DNA of 64,000 nucleotides from Craspedostauros australis (taxonomy: Eukaryota > Bacillariophyta > Bacillariophyceae > Mastogloiales > Achnanthaceae), in NCBI GenBank assembly GCA_026770025.1, contig JAMXDE010000012.1:682001-746000 (forward strand), in the 5' to 3' direction. The notes under the pieces were generated by a model. That model did no database searches and was not told the DNA's origin. It worked only from the letters and a program-made list of their open reading frames with translations. The translations under genes were made by a program, and so were the position numbers. Numbering within the stretch: the stretch's first letter is position 1; each line of letters starts with the position of its first letter. Positions 9,514-19,789 of this stretch are shown here, piece after piece.

Positions 9514-12187
9514 TTAGAGGTTGGAGATGGATTCGCATGTACCCTCCTTGGACGAGACGCTCCTCGTGTCATTCTGCGCCGATTCGCATCCTGCGTTGCT
9601 TTGGGCCGACCCGTTCATGCGCTTTTCCTTGGCGCCGTCGTTCCGGAGTGCAAACAGCGTCGTAAAGTACTCGTCGCCCATGGCTTGCCCCGTGACGTAC
9701 TTTCCGCTGAAGCAGCTGGTGTCAAATGTCTCCAATGGGAAATCTTTGGAGGCGATGGACTTGACAGAGTCCTCCAAATCATTGAGATCCTGGTACACGA
9801 CCCACTCGCAGCCAATCTTTTTCGCGATCTCTTCCTCGTCGCGCTCGAAGGCGATCAGCTCCTGACGCGTCGGAATGTCGATGCCGTAGATGTTGGGATA
9901 CCGGATCGGCGGCGCGGCACTGCAAAAGTAGACCTTGGCAGCGCCTGCATCCCGGGCCATCTGCACGATCTCATTTGCGGTGGTTCCACGCACGATGGAG
10001 TCGTCCACCAGAAGGACGTTGCGGCCTTCGAACTCGTTCTTGATGGTGTTGAGCTTGAGGCGCACGGACTTTTTTCTGGTCGCCTGTCCAGGCATGATGA
10101 ACGTTCTGGCGATATACCGATTCTTGATGAACCCCTCACGGAAGGGACGGCCCAAACCGTACGCACATTGCAACGCCGATGTTCTCGACGTGTCGGGAAT
10201 TGGAATGACGACGTCGATGTCGTGGTCTGGGTGAACGCGCTTGATCTTTTCCGCCAGCTTCTGTCCCATGTTGAGGCGGGATTCGTACACCGACACGCCA
10301 TCCATGATTGAGTCCGGACGGGCGAAGTAGACGTATTCGAATATGCATGGCGCCAGCATGGCATCTGCGCGACACATACGGGTGTGACACTTGCCCGTCA
10401 CCATGTCAACAAAGACTGCCTCGCCTGGCTTCACGTCACTACGGTTCCATTGGGTTGCGGTGGTGGTTTGTTTGTTTGTTTGTTTGCGTGTGCATGCGTT
10501 TTGTACCGCATCAGATGGCAAGGCATCACATGGCGCAGTGTGACATAGAGAAAAGTTCGCAAAGGAATACATACAGCATGGTTTGGAGTGACACCATACG
10601 TGTGAGATGGATCCGCTTCCGAAGATCGCAGCAGTCAGTACAGCTTGCCACAACGCCATAGCCGTATCAGCATGGACTTCTTGCGTGTTCATTTCCTTGC
10701 TGCTGTCACCGCTGCAGTGATTGTCATTCGCGCTCGCACTCGCTATCATGACCAAAATCTGGCGCAAATCTGATCAAAGGCTGATCGCATCCATGCGCAT
10801 TTTGGAGATCAGCGCAAAGAAATGCAAACGATGGCTGCCCAGCACAAATTCAAAGAAAAATAGCGGTCATCTCCATTCTCGTTCGCTCCTTGTGCGTTGC
10901 TGCAGCAGTAAGGATGCGTTTGACGTACCGAAGAAGCTGGAAACCGAGAGTGTCGATCGCCACTGATTCACTGGCAATGACGTAATCAACGGGATCCATG
11001 TTGATCTCAAGATCCTCCGTCGTGAGCTTTTTCCCCTTGGTGTTCCCACCACGCGGTCTGCAACCAAAGGTCAATGGACGGATGCCATTTGGGTCACGGA
11101 AACCCACCAGCCCAACACCGTTGATGAGGTAACATGTGGCATATCCACCTTCACACTGCTGCATGATCTCCGAAACGGTGGAGAAGATGGATTCGACCAT
11201 GTCCCCTCCGCCCAAATTGGGCCGATTCGTCAATGACTCCGCGAAGAGGTTGAGCAGAAGCTCCGAATCGGAATCGGTGTTGACGTGTCGTTGCTGACTG
11301 GCCATGTGCTCGTAAAGTTCGTCCGTGTTGGTGAGGTTACCGTTGTGCGCCACGCAGATTCCGTAGGGGTAGTTGGTGTACAGTGGCTGGGCCTCGGCGC
11401 ACGAGCTGGTTCCGGCCGTGGGATACCGAACATGGCCGATTCCCATGTTGCCGCGCAGCTCGAGCATGTGATGCTGCTGGAAGACGTCGCGGACCAAACC
11501 GTTCTCCTTTCTGAGATGCAGACGGCGACGTTCGGCTGTGACCATGCCCGCTGCATCCTGTCCGCGATGCTGAAGCACTGTCAATCCATCGAAGATCAGT
11601 TGATTGACCTGTTATGATGCGTACCGGTTGGTGGGAATTTGCAAGTGATTGGGAATACGTGGTTGGGTGGGCGGATGTGTGGATGCAGACCATCACCACC
11701 ATCGTTGTTATGCATGGCGTTGATTGCGATTGAAGCGGTTTTTAGGTGAGAAAGATGTGAGAGCGTTGGGATCTTGGCGGGTCATGTCTCATTGTTCGTT
11801 GCTCACGGATGCACACCAACGACACCACCAATCCATCAACCCATCCATCAACTCATCCATCGACATGCCATCGAATCGATCAACCAACCAATCAACTAAT
11901 CGGATTTCCCAGATGAGCAGATCAGCAAACGATCGCCGTGTCGATTCTGGGAACGATCCGCCAAAGACGCACGGCGAACCACAGCAGAACCACGCCAGAA
12001 CAACAGCAACAACGATGACGGAACAGTGGAGATGAATGTCGCATCGCTTTGCAAGTGCTTCATGCAATGATGTGCATTGCGGGATATGCATCGTATGATG
12101 TGCATCGTGTTACATGGCAGAACAAATCAACGAGACACTCACGTTGGCGTCCTCATCCGCGAGAAGCAGTCCCAGAATTCCGCACAT
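9514..12187 (-). CDS. Amidophosphoribosyltransferase (glutamine PRPP amidotransferase), three exons
   Basis: First committed enzyme of de novo purine synthesis: PRPP + glutamine gives phosphoribosylamine. Three exons give a continuous 549-residue protein: 12187-12143, 11608-10929 and 10438-9514. Introns of 534 and 490 bp have GTGAGT and GTACGT donors and CAG/TAG acceptors, with matching phases. Exon 1 encodes MCGILGLLLADEDAN, so the catalytic Cys is residue 2 with no propeptide, as in yeast ADE4. The Ntn glutaminase domain follows (LQHRGQDAAGM, GHVRYPTAG, HNGNLTN, NTDSDSELLL). The phosphoribosyltransferase domain contains the PRPP loop VLLVDDSIVRGTT. The final ~45 residues are a polar Ser/Asn-rich extension. 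No plastid or mitochondrial presequence is visible, suggesting a cytosolic enzyme. Confidence 0.95.
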
Positions 12188-13337
12188 GATTGATGTCTTG
12201 TTGCCTGCGATGCCCTACTTCCGATGGATTTGATCGATCACGCAGTAACTTTGTGTGTGCGTGTGTGTGTGGCTTTCAGTTGATCCTGTTGGTGCTGTTG
12301 TGGGTATGTAGTCGTATTGGTATCAGCGCCAATGTCTGTGTCTTGTGCCGTCTTCGTTGCTGTTGCTGTCCTCGCCGTCCTTGTTTGAGAGAAAGGCCAT
12401 TCCAAACCCACTGTCGCAATTCTGCGAGAAGCTGGGAGATGCTGATGCTGCAGGTGTGTTGATGCGCCGATTGGTCGCGCTCTCGTACTGGTTCTGCGCC
12501 AAGAAAAGTGTCCTTGCGCGGTCGTTTGTTGTTGGCGGGATCAGGACATCATTTCTCACATCACGCGAGATGTCTGCCATCGAAGACCAACAACGAAGTT
12601 CCCGGATCCATCGGCGAATCATGACAGCCAACCACGCCGAATCTGATCGGTGGCAGAAAATGCTGCCCGTCTGGCAGTCGACTGTGCGATCGAGATGGTC
12701 AACGAGTCCAAACCAGGTAGCTCGAATCTCCATCGATTTGTGGAGATCAGTAGACTGCTGGTAACTTGTAGCTCGCACCAATAGCTCGTACTCAATTCGT
12801 AACGGTTCCATACCATCGAGGATATAACAGATGGTATTATAATAGAACGATGAAGTCATTGAAATAGAACAGAGTTGAGTAGAGCACTTGAATCCGACGA
12901 CATCTGCATGCATCCATGCGTTCCCACCATGGTTCTCCCTGGAGCCGCATCATGGTCCCACCCTGCGACCATCTCATACACGAATCTTTTCTCTATGTTC
13001 TCAAGGCGACTCTCTTGCGGCTGGACAGCCGGATAGTTGAATACTCTACCTACTACGGGTAACATGTTCGTATCGTACTCTATCGTATTAGTATTAGCAA
13101 TAACAACTTCCGTGTTTGGCACTTCCGGTGCCATGTTCGCATGCTTCCGCATCACAGCAATCCAAAAGATCTTGGTCGACGGAAGCATTGCCCCGGTGGG
13201 CACCTTTTGGTCGCAGCAGAAGCGGGAGACAACCGAAGCCGGAAGCATTCTCACCGCTCACAATCGATGAACAGGGCGTTCCGCATGGACAATATGCGTG
13301 CTATTCTGGAGTATGTACCATACGCGTAGCGTGCCAC
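12188..13337. other. Spacer without recognised gene (1.15 kb)
   Basis: It holds the presumed promoter of the amidophosphoribosyltransferase gene and the 3' flank of the coiled-coil gene. A short GT-rich run lies at about 12251-12270, an AT-rich stretch at 12825-12850, and a TACCATAC octamer at 13316-13323, 15 bp beyond the coiled-coil stop codon. Confidence 0.6.
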
Positions 13338-16300
13338 CTATCTCGTGCTGCCGCTGCTGCCTCCATCGCCATCAAAGTCGCTGTCGGCATCCGTCATGAT
13401 CTCATTCTTGTCATCTATCAGCATCTGCCTTGCCTTGATGCTCACCTTGTCCTTCTTCATCCGCAACGGCGTCAGCATGGACCACAGCTGCTTCTTGCCA
13501 GCGCCGGGCTTGCGCGGGCTCTGCTGCGACACGCGCTTCGTCTTCAGCACGGTCAGCTGCTTCTGCAGGAACGCGATGGTCTCATCCTTGCGTCCCATGC
13601 TCTTCTTGGACGCGGACTTTTCGTAATCCAGCTTTCGCTCCAGGGCCTTGTTGTGCGTCTTCAGGCTGCTGATCTGTCGTTTCAACGACGTCAGGTAGTC
13701 TTTCGAGCTCTGTCGTGCGAAGCTCTTCTTCAACGCTTCAATGTCCGCCAACATGTCCTGCCGTTCGACCTCCATGTCGTTCATCTCCAGGTTCATGTGG
13801 ACCAGCTTTTGCTTGACCGATCGCAGCTCCTTCTTCGATGCGGCGTGATCCTTCTTCAGCTGCTTCTTGTCGTTCAGCAGATTCACGTAATCTGCCTCCT
13901 TGCGGGACTCCATCTCTCGCTTCAGCCGCGTCAGCTCGTCCAGCAGCTCCGTCACCTGCTCATCCTTTTGCTTTAGCTTGGTCAGGTTGACGTCCTGGAA
14001 GCTCGTGAATTCCTGCTGCAGCTTCTGATTCTCTTCATCCAGTTCTCGCAGCTGCGTGTTGATCGCCTTGATGCGTTCCATCTCCATCTTGTCGTTGTTC
14101 TCCGACATTTGCATTTGCAACTTCTGGATGTTCGAATTCGCATCCTTCATGGCCTGGAGCCGGACCTTCTCCTCCAGGGCCTGCTTCTCCTTGCCGAGAC
14201 GTGCCATCTCGCCCTGCATGAATGCGATAGATTCATCCTTGCGTTCCAACCTGCTGTTAATGTCGGTGCGATCCACTTGGAGCTTGCCGCGCAGCTCGGT
14301 CACCTCCTTCTCCAACTCCTTCACCTCCTGCTTCAGCTCATCGTTCTCGGTTGCTGTCTCCTCGAGCTCGTTCTGGCGCTGCGTTACCTCCTTTTCCTTG
14401 GCTAGGATCTTGTCGCACAGATCAGCGATCTCTTCCTGCAGCTTCGAGATCAGCGCCCCGCGCTCTTCCAGCTCGATTTGCAGCTGACTGCCGTCCAGAC
14501 CATCAAGTAAGGATCGCGTGCTGCTGGCGCCCATGCTCCTGTGCGACATTGGCTTGCGGACACCGCGGTTCCCGTTGTTATCGTTGAGAGGTTGCTCCGT
14601 GTCGTCATCGTCATCGTCCAAATCCGACTTTGACCGACCACGGCTTGGTGCGCAATCGTTGAGAGAGGGGGATATTGGATTTGTGGCGCTCGCGCCGTCG
14701 GCTGTATCGTGATTGTCGTCGTCATGGTGCTCCGATGTCGGATCGTCCAAGTGATCGGCGTACATGTGCGTCTTGCTTGTTTGCAATTCGATCTTGTCGA
14801 ACTCATCCTGCAACCTTTCTTCTTCCAGCTTGAGTTTCTCTTCGAGATCGAACAGATCATTCTCCCATTCTTCCAGCTTGGCCTCTCGGTCCATGTCCAG
14901 TTCCACCTCACGATCCACCACCTTGGCCTCCCTCTCTTCAATATCCTTTTCTCGTTCCGCGAGATGCGCCAAGCGTTCGTTGTATGCCTCACGTTCGTTG
15001 TCGCCGACCGAATCATTTGCAGAGGCCTTGGTCGAGCCTCTGGATCTGTTGCTCGCATGCGAGACCGATGACAAGGTTCGACTGAGTTGCTGCGTTGTCG
15101 CATTTGACTTGTTGGCATGGTCTGTTGGCACGGCGCCATCCACAAGACTTCCGCCTGATTCCGTTTCAGCGGTCTCAACGCTCGCGCTGCGACCAATCGT
15201 ATCCTCCTCACGGGCGACCAATTCATCGCGCAGCGTCAGTATCTCCTCCTCCATCTCCTTCATCTCGTCCTCCATCTTGATGAATTCTTGCTCGGCCCTG
15301 TGGAGCTTCAATTCCAGATGATCCACCTTGTCCAGCTGCGAGTCCAAGGCCACGGTGAGCTTCTCCACGAGCCCTGCCTTCTCCGACAGCGCCTCCGCGT
15401 ACTCCTCAATGTCCACGTGCAGTTCCTGCATTTCGTCCCTTGTGGTCTGCTCCTTCAATTCCATCTCCTCGAGCTGTTGGGTGAGGCTCTGGTTGATCTG
15501 CTGCTCCTTGATCTGCTGTTCCAGGGCACTCTTGAGCTGGAGTTGGATTTGTTCCATGTCGTGCTGCAAGGAATGGATAAGATCCGGATCACTGTGCATA
15601 TCTGTTGCTGGTGGTGGTGCTGGTGTTGTTGTTGTTGGCGGTGACATTTCTGTACCAGCACTGGCAACTCCACTTTCACCAGCACCAACTGATGCTGGTT
15701 GAGAATCTGATTGTGAGGAAGCTGGCGCGGGCGGTTGCTCCTGCTCCTGCTGTTGCTGCGGTTGCATGGGTGCTGACGTTGTTCCTGACGCCGTGGCCTG
15801 ATTGGATGCATGGACATTGTCAAGACTATCCTGCTTCTTTTCTTCGCCATCGTGATTATCGCTGGGACGCATGAGCCCACCAGGTTCTCTGTTGGCACGT
15901 TCATCAACCTGCGCATACAACTCCTTGCGCAGACGCTCAATTTCCGTGAGCAGGGCCTCATTCTCCGTCGTCATCTCGGTCGTCTTTTCGTCCGACTCCA
16001 TCTGCAGATCCTTGACGTGCGATTTGGCATTGCCCAGTTCCTGAACGAGGGATTCGTTCTGCTTTTGCAGGTCCGCGAGCGCCTGTTGCACGGTGTCAAG
16101 TTGCTGCTTGGAGACATCGTCGCTTTTGTTGGTGTCGCGCGCACCGCTGGATCCCAGCTCAATGTTTGGCGACGACGTTGCATTTGCTCCAACCTTTGTT
16201 GACTTGGCATGAACTGCAGCAGCAGTGTTTGACGTATTGCCATTAAGATTCGCATGGTCGACATCGTCGTCATGATATAGGTCGGCGGTGGCGATGGAAG

Positions 16301-17270
16301 CATTCGGATCCTCTCGCGGTGACACCATGTCGTAGTTGGAGTCGTTGTCCAGCTCGCTGTGGCCCAACGAGTGATCATCGGAGACGTTTCGCCGCTTCCC
16401 TGCTGTCACCACCGCGGCTGCTGCTACTGCTGCTGCCTGTTGGTGTTCGTGGGCCTGGGCGTGAACACCATCGAGATTGTCATGATCGGCGCTCTCCATG
16501 GAATTGGACGCGGCCTTCAATCGAGCAGCAGCAGCGGCAGCATTCTTGGTCTTCTTCGAGACGCTGCTAATGGAACCGGCTCTGCTCTTCCTGCGTTGCA
16601 GCTTGGCTGTCTTCTTCGTGCCCGATTTCTTGCCCTTGGCACGTGGGCTGGAATCATTGTCGCCGTCATCGTCGTCCATCGCAGCATTCGTGATGCGCTT
16701 CTTGCGCCGCGAGACCGTTGGCGATGCCATGCCGTCCGCCGCGTTGCCCGCATCGTTGGAAACCGACATCTTGCTCTTGCGCTTGCCCTGCTCCATCTTG
16801 GTCTTCCTGGTGCCGGTGCCCGCGGTGGCCGACTTGGCCTTCTTCGTCTTCTTCGCGGTTGGCTTGGCCTGGCTGGCACCATCCGCACCGACGTCCTCGC
16901 TGTCCTGGCTTGGCACCGCGGCCATCGACCCACCATCGTCCTCCGCAGCCACCTTCTTCTTCTTCTTCTTGGCGCCCGGCTTCTTCTTCTTCTTGGTCTT
17001 CTTCTTCTTGGACTTGACCTTGGTGCCGTCCTCCGCGTAGCTGAACTGAGACACGCTGTCGTCGCAGGCAACCGAAGACGCATCGTCGCTCGTCATCCAG
17101 CCGCTGGCCATGGAGAGGTCGTCGTCGTCGTCATGGCCGCCATGCCGGCGCTGGGAGTACCGGGATTCGTCGTCGTCCGAGATGGACACCATGTTCTCCA
17201 GGCGTCCCAGATGCGCGCCCAGCTTGGGCTTCGACTTCTTCTTCTTGAACAGCTTCATTGCCTTGTTCAT
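13338..17270 (-). CDS. Large coiled-coil protein of unknown function (1310 aa)
   Basis: A single-exon 1310-residue protein. The N-terminus is strongly basic (MNKAMKLFKKKKSKPK) and is followed by acidic and Ser-rich segments, then Lys-rich blocks (KSKKKKTKKKKK, AKKKKKK) across roughly residues 115-260. From about residue 380 to 1260 most of the sequence is heptad-rich coiled coil in several blocks (for example LTEIERLRKELYAQ, LEEKLKLEEERLQDEF, LQEEIADLCDKIL). The blocks are broken by disordered linkers rich in Q/P/S and D/N. A final basic stretch precedes an Asp/Gly-rich C-terminus. I do not recognise the family; tethering, cytoskeletal or centrosomal coiled-coil proteins share the composition but not a diagnostic motif. 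The N-terminus resembles that of the phosphodiesterase-like protein at 34-41 kb. Confidence 0.8.
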   Translation of the reverse strand: MNKAMKLFKKKKSKPKLGAHLGRLENMVSISDDDESRYSQRRHGGHDDDDDLSMASGWMTSDDASSVACDDSVSQFSYAEDGTKVKSKKKKTKKKKKPGAKKKKKKVAAEDDGGSMAAVPSQDSEDVGADGASQAKPTAKKTKKAKSATAGTGTRKTKMEQGKRKSKMSVSNDAGNAADGMASPTVSRRKKRITNAAMDDDDGDNDSSPRAKGKKSGTKKTAKLQRRKSRAGSISSVSKKTKNAAAAAARLKAASNSMESADHDNLDGVHAQAHEHQQAAAVAAAAVVTAGKRRNVSDDHSLGHSELDNDSNYDMVSPREDPNASIATADLYHDDDVDHANLNGNTSNTAAAVHAKSTKVGANATSSPNIELGSSGARDTNKSDDVSKQQLDTVQQALADLQKQNESLVQELGNAKSHVKDLQMESDEKTTEMTTENEALLTEIERLRKELYAQVDERANREPGGLMRPSDNHDGEEKKQDSLDNVHASNQATASGTTSAPMQPQQQQEQEQPPAPASSQSDSQPASVGAGESGVASAGTEMSPPTTTTPAPPPATDMHSDPDLIHSLQHDMEQIQLQLKSALEQQIKEQQINQSLTQQLEEMELKEQTTRDEMQELHVDIEEYAEALSEKAGLVEKLTVALDSQLDKVDHLELKLHRAEQEFIKMEDEMKEMEEEILTLRDELVAREEDTIGRSASVETAETESGGSLVDGAVPTDHANKSNATTQQLSRTLSSVSHASNRSRGSTKASANDSVGDNEREAYNERLAHLAEREKDIEEREAKVVDREVELDMDREAKLEEWENDLFDLEEKLKLEEERLQDEFDKIELQTSKTHMYADHLDDPTSEHHDDDNHDTADGASATNPISPSLNDCAPSRGRSKSDLDDDDDDTEQPLNDNNGNRGVRKPMSHRSMGASSTRSLLDGLDGSQLQIELEERGALISKLQEEIADLCDKILAKEKEVTQRQNELEETATENDELKQEVKELEKEVTELRGKLQVDRTDINSRLERKDESIAFMQGEMARLGKEKQALEEKVRLQAMKDANSNIQKLQMQMSENNDKMEMERIKAINTQLRELDEENQKLQQEFTSFQDVNLTKLKQKDEQVTELLDELTRLKREMESRKEADYVNLLNDKKQLKKDHAASKKELRSVKQKLVHMNLEMNDMEVERQDMLADIEALKKSFARQSSKDYLTSLKRQISSLKTHNKALERKLDYEKSASKKSMGRKDETIAFLQKQLTVLKTKRVSQQSPRKPGAGKKQLWSMLTPLRMKKDKVSIKARQMLIDDKNEIMTDADSDFDGDGGSSGSTR

Positions 17271-18468
17271 CTTGCCAAGAGCCTAACGGTGTGGAGTGGA
17301 GTGGGGTGGAGTGCGCAGAGTCGAGTGCTGCTCTCTTCGTCTTGCTCTGCGTGTCTTGCTCTCTTCGTCTTGATGTCCAATGCGAATGCAGTGAATCGAA
17401 TCGAATTGAACTGGAGGCGGAGTGAAGTGTCGCTGCTCCTCCTCTCAGTTCCTTCCGCCTCTTGAATTGGTTGACGAATGCAATGTTGGAGGGTTCAACG
17501 TGGCACAGAGGTGTGATGCGGTCTGCTAATAGTCGCAGTCGCAGTTGTAGGTCCAACGAATGTGGCTGATCGGTGCCGAAGTGGAGTGAGTTGGTGTCAC
17601 TTCACTCGCACATCTCCTTTGTTTGTGCTCTGTGGTCGTGTGCCACTAACACCACACTTTCGTCACATGCGCTTTGGCGGCACAAACACAACAGAGAGAA
17701 GGCAACGCGGTGGTCGCGTTCAGCCAACAAAGCCCGAAAACGAGGATTCTTTTCCTCTTCTGGGTGCTTTTTTTGTCGCGGCATTCTTGTGAACGTCAAC
17801 GCAGTCACGATGACAATTGGCGCTTTTGGGCAAGACAGTCGCATGAGACATCGTTGCGGTTTTCGACAGAGTCAGTCAATTCTGGGTACATTATTCTTAG
17901 TTTCTTGCACGCAACAGCAGTACGACTACAACAACTTCATTTCATGATACTTCTTGTGTGGTACGTGCGCTATCTAACACAACTGGGTGTCGTTTCAGCC
18001 ATCGCAACATGCTTCACATTCAAGGCCTCCAATCGCAGCGGCACGCCAGCAGGTGCCGCGGAGCGCTCTTGTTGCGATACGCTGTGATTATGCTTCCCAG
18101 TGTTATTGTGTATCGTATCCTCTTGACTTGGCGAATGCCATGACGCCACACCACGCATGATCATGCCTACTCTCTCTGTCTCTCCTTCTTCTGTCTTTTC
18201 TTGGTCATCATCGATCAAATGCGCCTTTCAGCACGATGCTGTTGAAGTGTAAGCGGAGTAGAGTAGAGTATTCTCCTCGACCGTATTTCGACTTTCTTGC
18301 CCAAGCCACCATTCGGTTGGATGCCCTGCTGCTCTGACGATGGTTTTGTTTCGTGTCATAATTCCTCATTTCCACATTGAAATGCTCTCAACTGATGTAC
18401 CATGCTTGTACTACTCGCAGTCCATCCTCGTATCTATCCAATCAAACAGTCTGCGCACAACCATCCTC
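17271..18468. other. Spacer without recognised gene (1.2 kb)
   Basis: Upstream flank of the coiled-coil gene and 3' flank of the COA3-like gene. A short GGAGT-rich patch lies at 17291-17315. No reading frame is convincing. Confidence 0.6.
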
Positions 18469-18984
18469 TCAAAATCCAAATCGCCACCATGGCTTCTTCT
18501 TCTGCGTCTCGTCGCCAGCCTCCGCCTGCTTGCGCTGCAGCACCTTCATGCTGGCCTCCTCTTCCCGCTGCGCGATCTCGGCAGGCGCAGCGACCGCCAC
18601 CTCCACCTGCGCGTCCTTGCTGTACGTCACGCCGCTCTCCAGGGCTTCGATCTCCTCCGGTGAAAGACGCCGCTTGTGCTCGTTGGCCACGCGGGCCTCC
18701 TGCGCCTCGGCCTTGAGCTGGGCCAGAGGGTCGGCTTCGATGCCGTCCGCGGCATTCTGGTCGCCACGGCCCACGGCGTTCATGGAGTACACGAAGACGG
18801 ATCCCACGAACGTGGCCAGGAAGGCGGCGAGTCCGATGTTCTGCAGCGTCGGCGGCGATGCGGTTGGTGGCGACGATGCGAAGCGACGGCGGATGGGGGC
18901 GCGACCTCCGCTTTGCAGCATATCGCGGCATCGTCTCTGCTGCTGCAGCAACACATGTCGTCCGAGTTTCTGAATGTGGCTCAT
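18469..18984 (-). CDS. Small mitochondrial membrane protein, probably COA3/CCDC56-like cytochrome oxidase assembly factor
   Basis: A 171-residue protein starting at the ATG at 18984 (MSHIQKLGRH). The first ~40 residues are Arg/Gln-rich with almost no acidic residues (QQQRRCRDML, RAPIRRRFASS), as expected for a mitochondrial presequence. One transmembrane segment follows at about residues 48-68 (IGLAAFLATFVGSVFVYS), ending in a Tyr-Ser-Met then a polar Asp-containing stretch. That is the layout of the COA3 family, in which a single-span inner-membrane protein supports early COX1 assembly. The rest is charged and helical (LKAEAQEARVANEHKRRLS) and ends in a basic aromatic KKPWWRFGF. The assignment rests on topology and a short motif, so it is tentative. 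Single exon. Confidence 0.55.
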   Translation of the reverse strand: MSHIQKLGRHVLLQQQRRCRDMLQSGGRAPIRRRFASSPPTASPPTLQNIGLAAFLATFVGSVFVYSMNAVGRGDQNAADGIEADPLAQLKAEAQEARVANEHKRRLSPEEIEALESGVTYSKDAQVEVAVAAPAEIAQREEEASMKVLQRKQAEAGDETQKKKPWWRFGF

Positions 18985-19789
18985 GGTTTGCGTCAATTGT
19001 GTTGAGTAAGAACAGTCACAGTATTATTGTTGGGTGCAGTTGCGATGTATCGTACTATTTGGAGTTGCAATACTTGGAGTTGAGAGTAGCACAATGAGCA
19101 TGGATGCAACAGATGGCTCTGTGTTCAGCAAATGTGGTGAGATCTCGTTTGTGGGAGGGTTTGGGTTCCTGATCTTTGGTTGACAGCGGAGCGAGCCACC
19201 CGTCGTGGCTGGTCTCGCTTCGGCTTCGGTGACAGTGTTCGTGACGATGATGTGTTTCGGTTCCTTTTTGGCCCACGAATCTATGTTGTCGCATGCGACA
19301 TATGTAGGCTACGATTAGTGAAGGTACTACATTAGATATAATGTACTTCTTGCATGAATGTAGGGGGCTTCGTTGTTGGCAACGACGATTTCGGTCATTC
19401 GAGTCGAAAATCTGTGTTGTTGAACTCCGAAAGTCCACGATCTTTGGGTACGAAGGAAGATCTGTGGTGAGTTTGTCGCGACGTCACGGATCGCTGTTGT
19501 TGCCTCGTCCTTCCTCTCTTCTCTGCTGGAGTGCTTCCCTTGTGACTGTGCGATTGTGGGCCTACCACGACCTCGAGGCATCGTTGGTGGCTTCTCTTCG
19601 CCGTTGCCGTTGTCGTTGTCGTTGTTGCTGGCGCCGTTCACCGACTGTTCGCTCGTTGGCTCCATGCTCCTGTTTGCCTCTCTGCGACGACCCAGCCCTC
19701 CCATCATCTACCGACACTGCCGTGCCGCCCTTGTCCTCTTAACTCCCAAGTGCTACAACACCACACCAGCAAACAAAAACTCGATCACC
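18985..19789. other. Divergent promoter region of the COA3-like and light-harvesting genes (0.8 kb)
   Basis: The COA3-like gene reads left and the light-harvesting gene reads right from this stretch. No coding region is supported. The last 50 bases before the light-harvesting ATG are C/A-rich (CACCACACCAGCAAAC), like other leaders here. No specific light-response element can be assigned by eye. Confidence 0.6.

Noticed and set aside
16359-17465. 368-codon plus-strand frame with hydrophobic Leu-rich stretches
   Set aside because: It is the complement of the Lys-rich coiled-coil gene (AAG codons read as CTT Leu); apparent membrane segments are an artefact.
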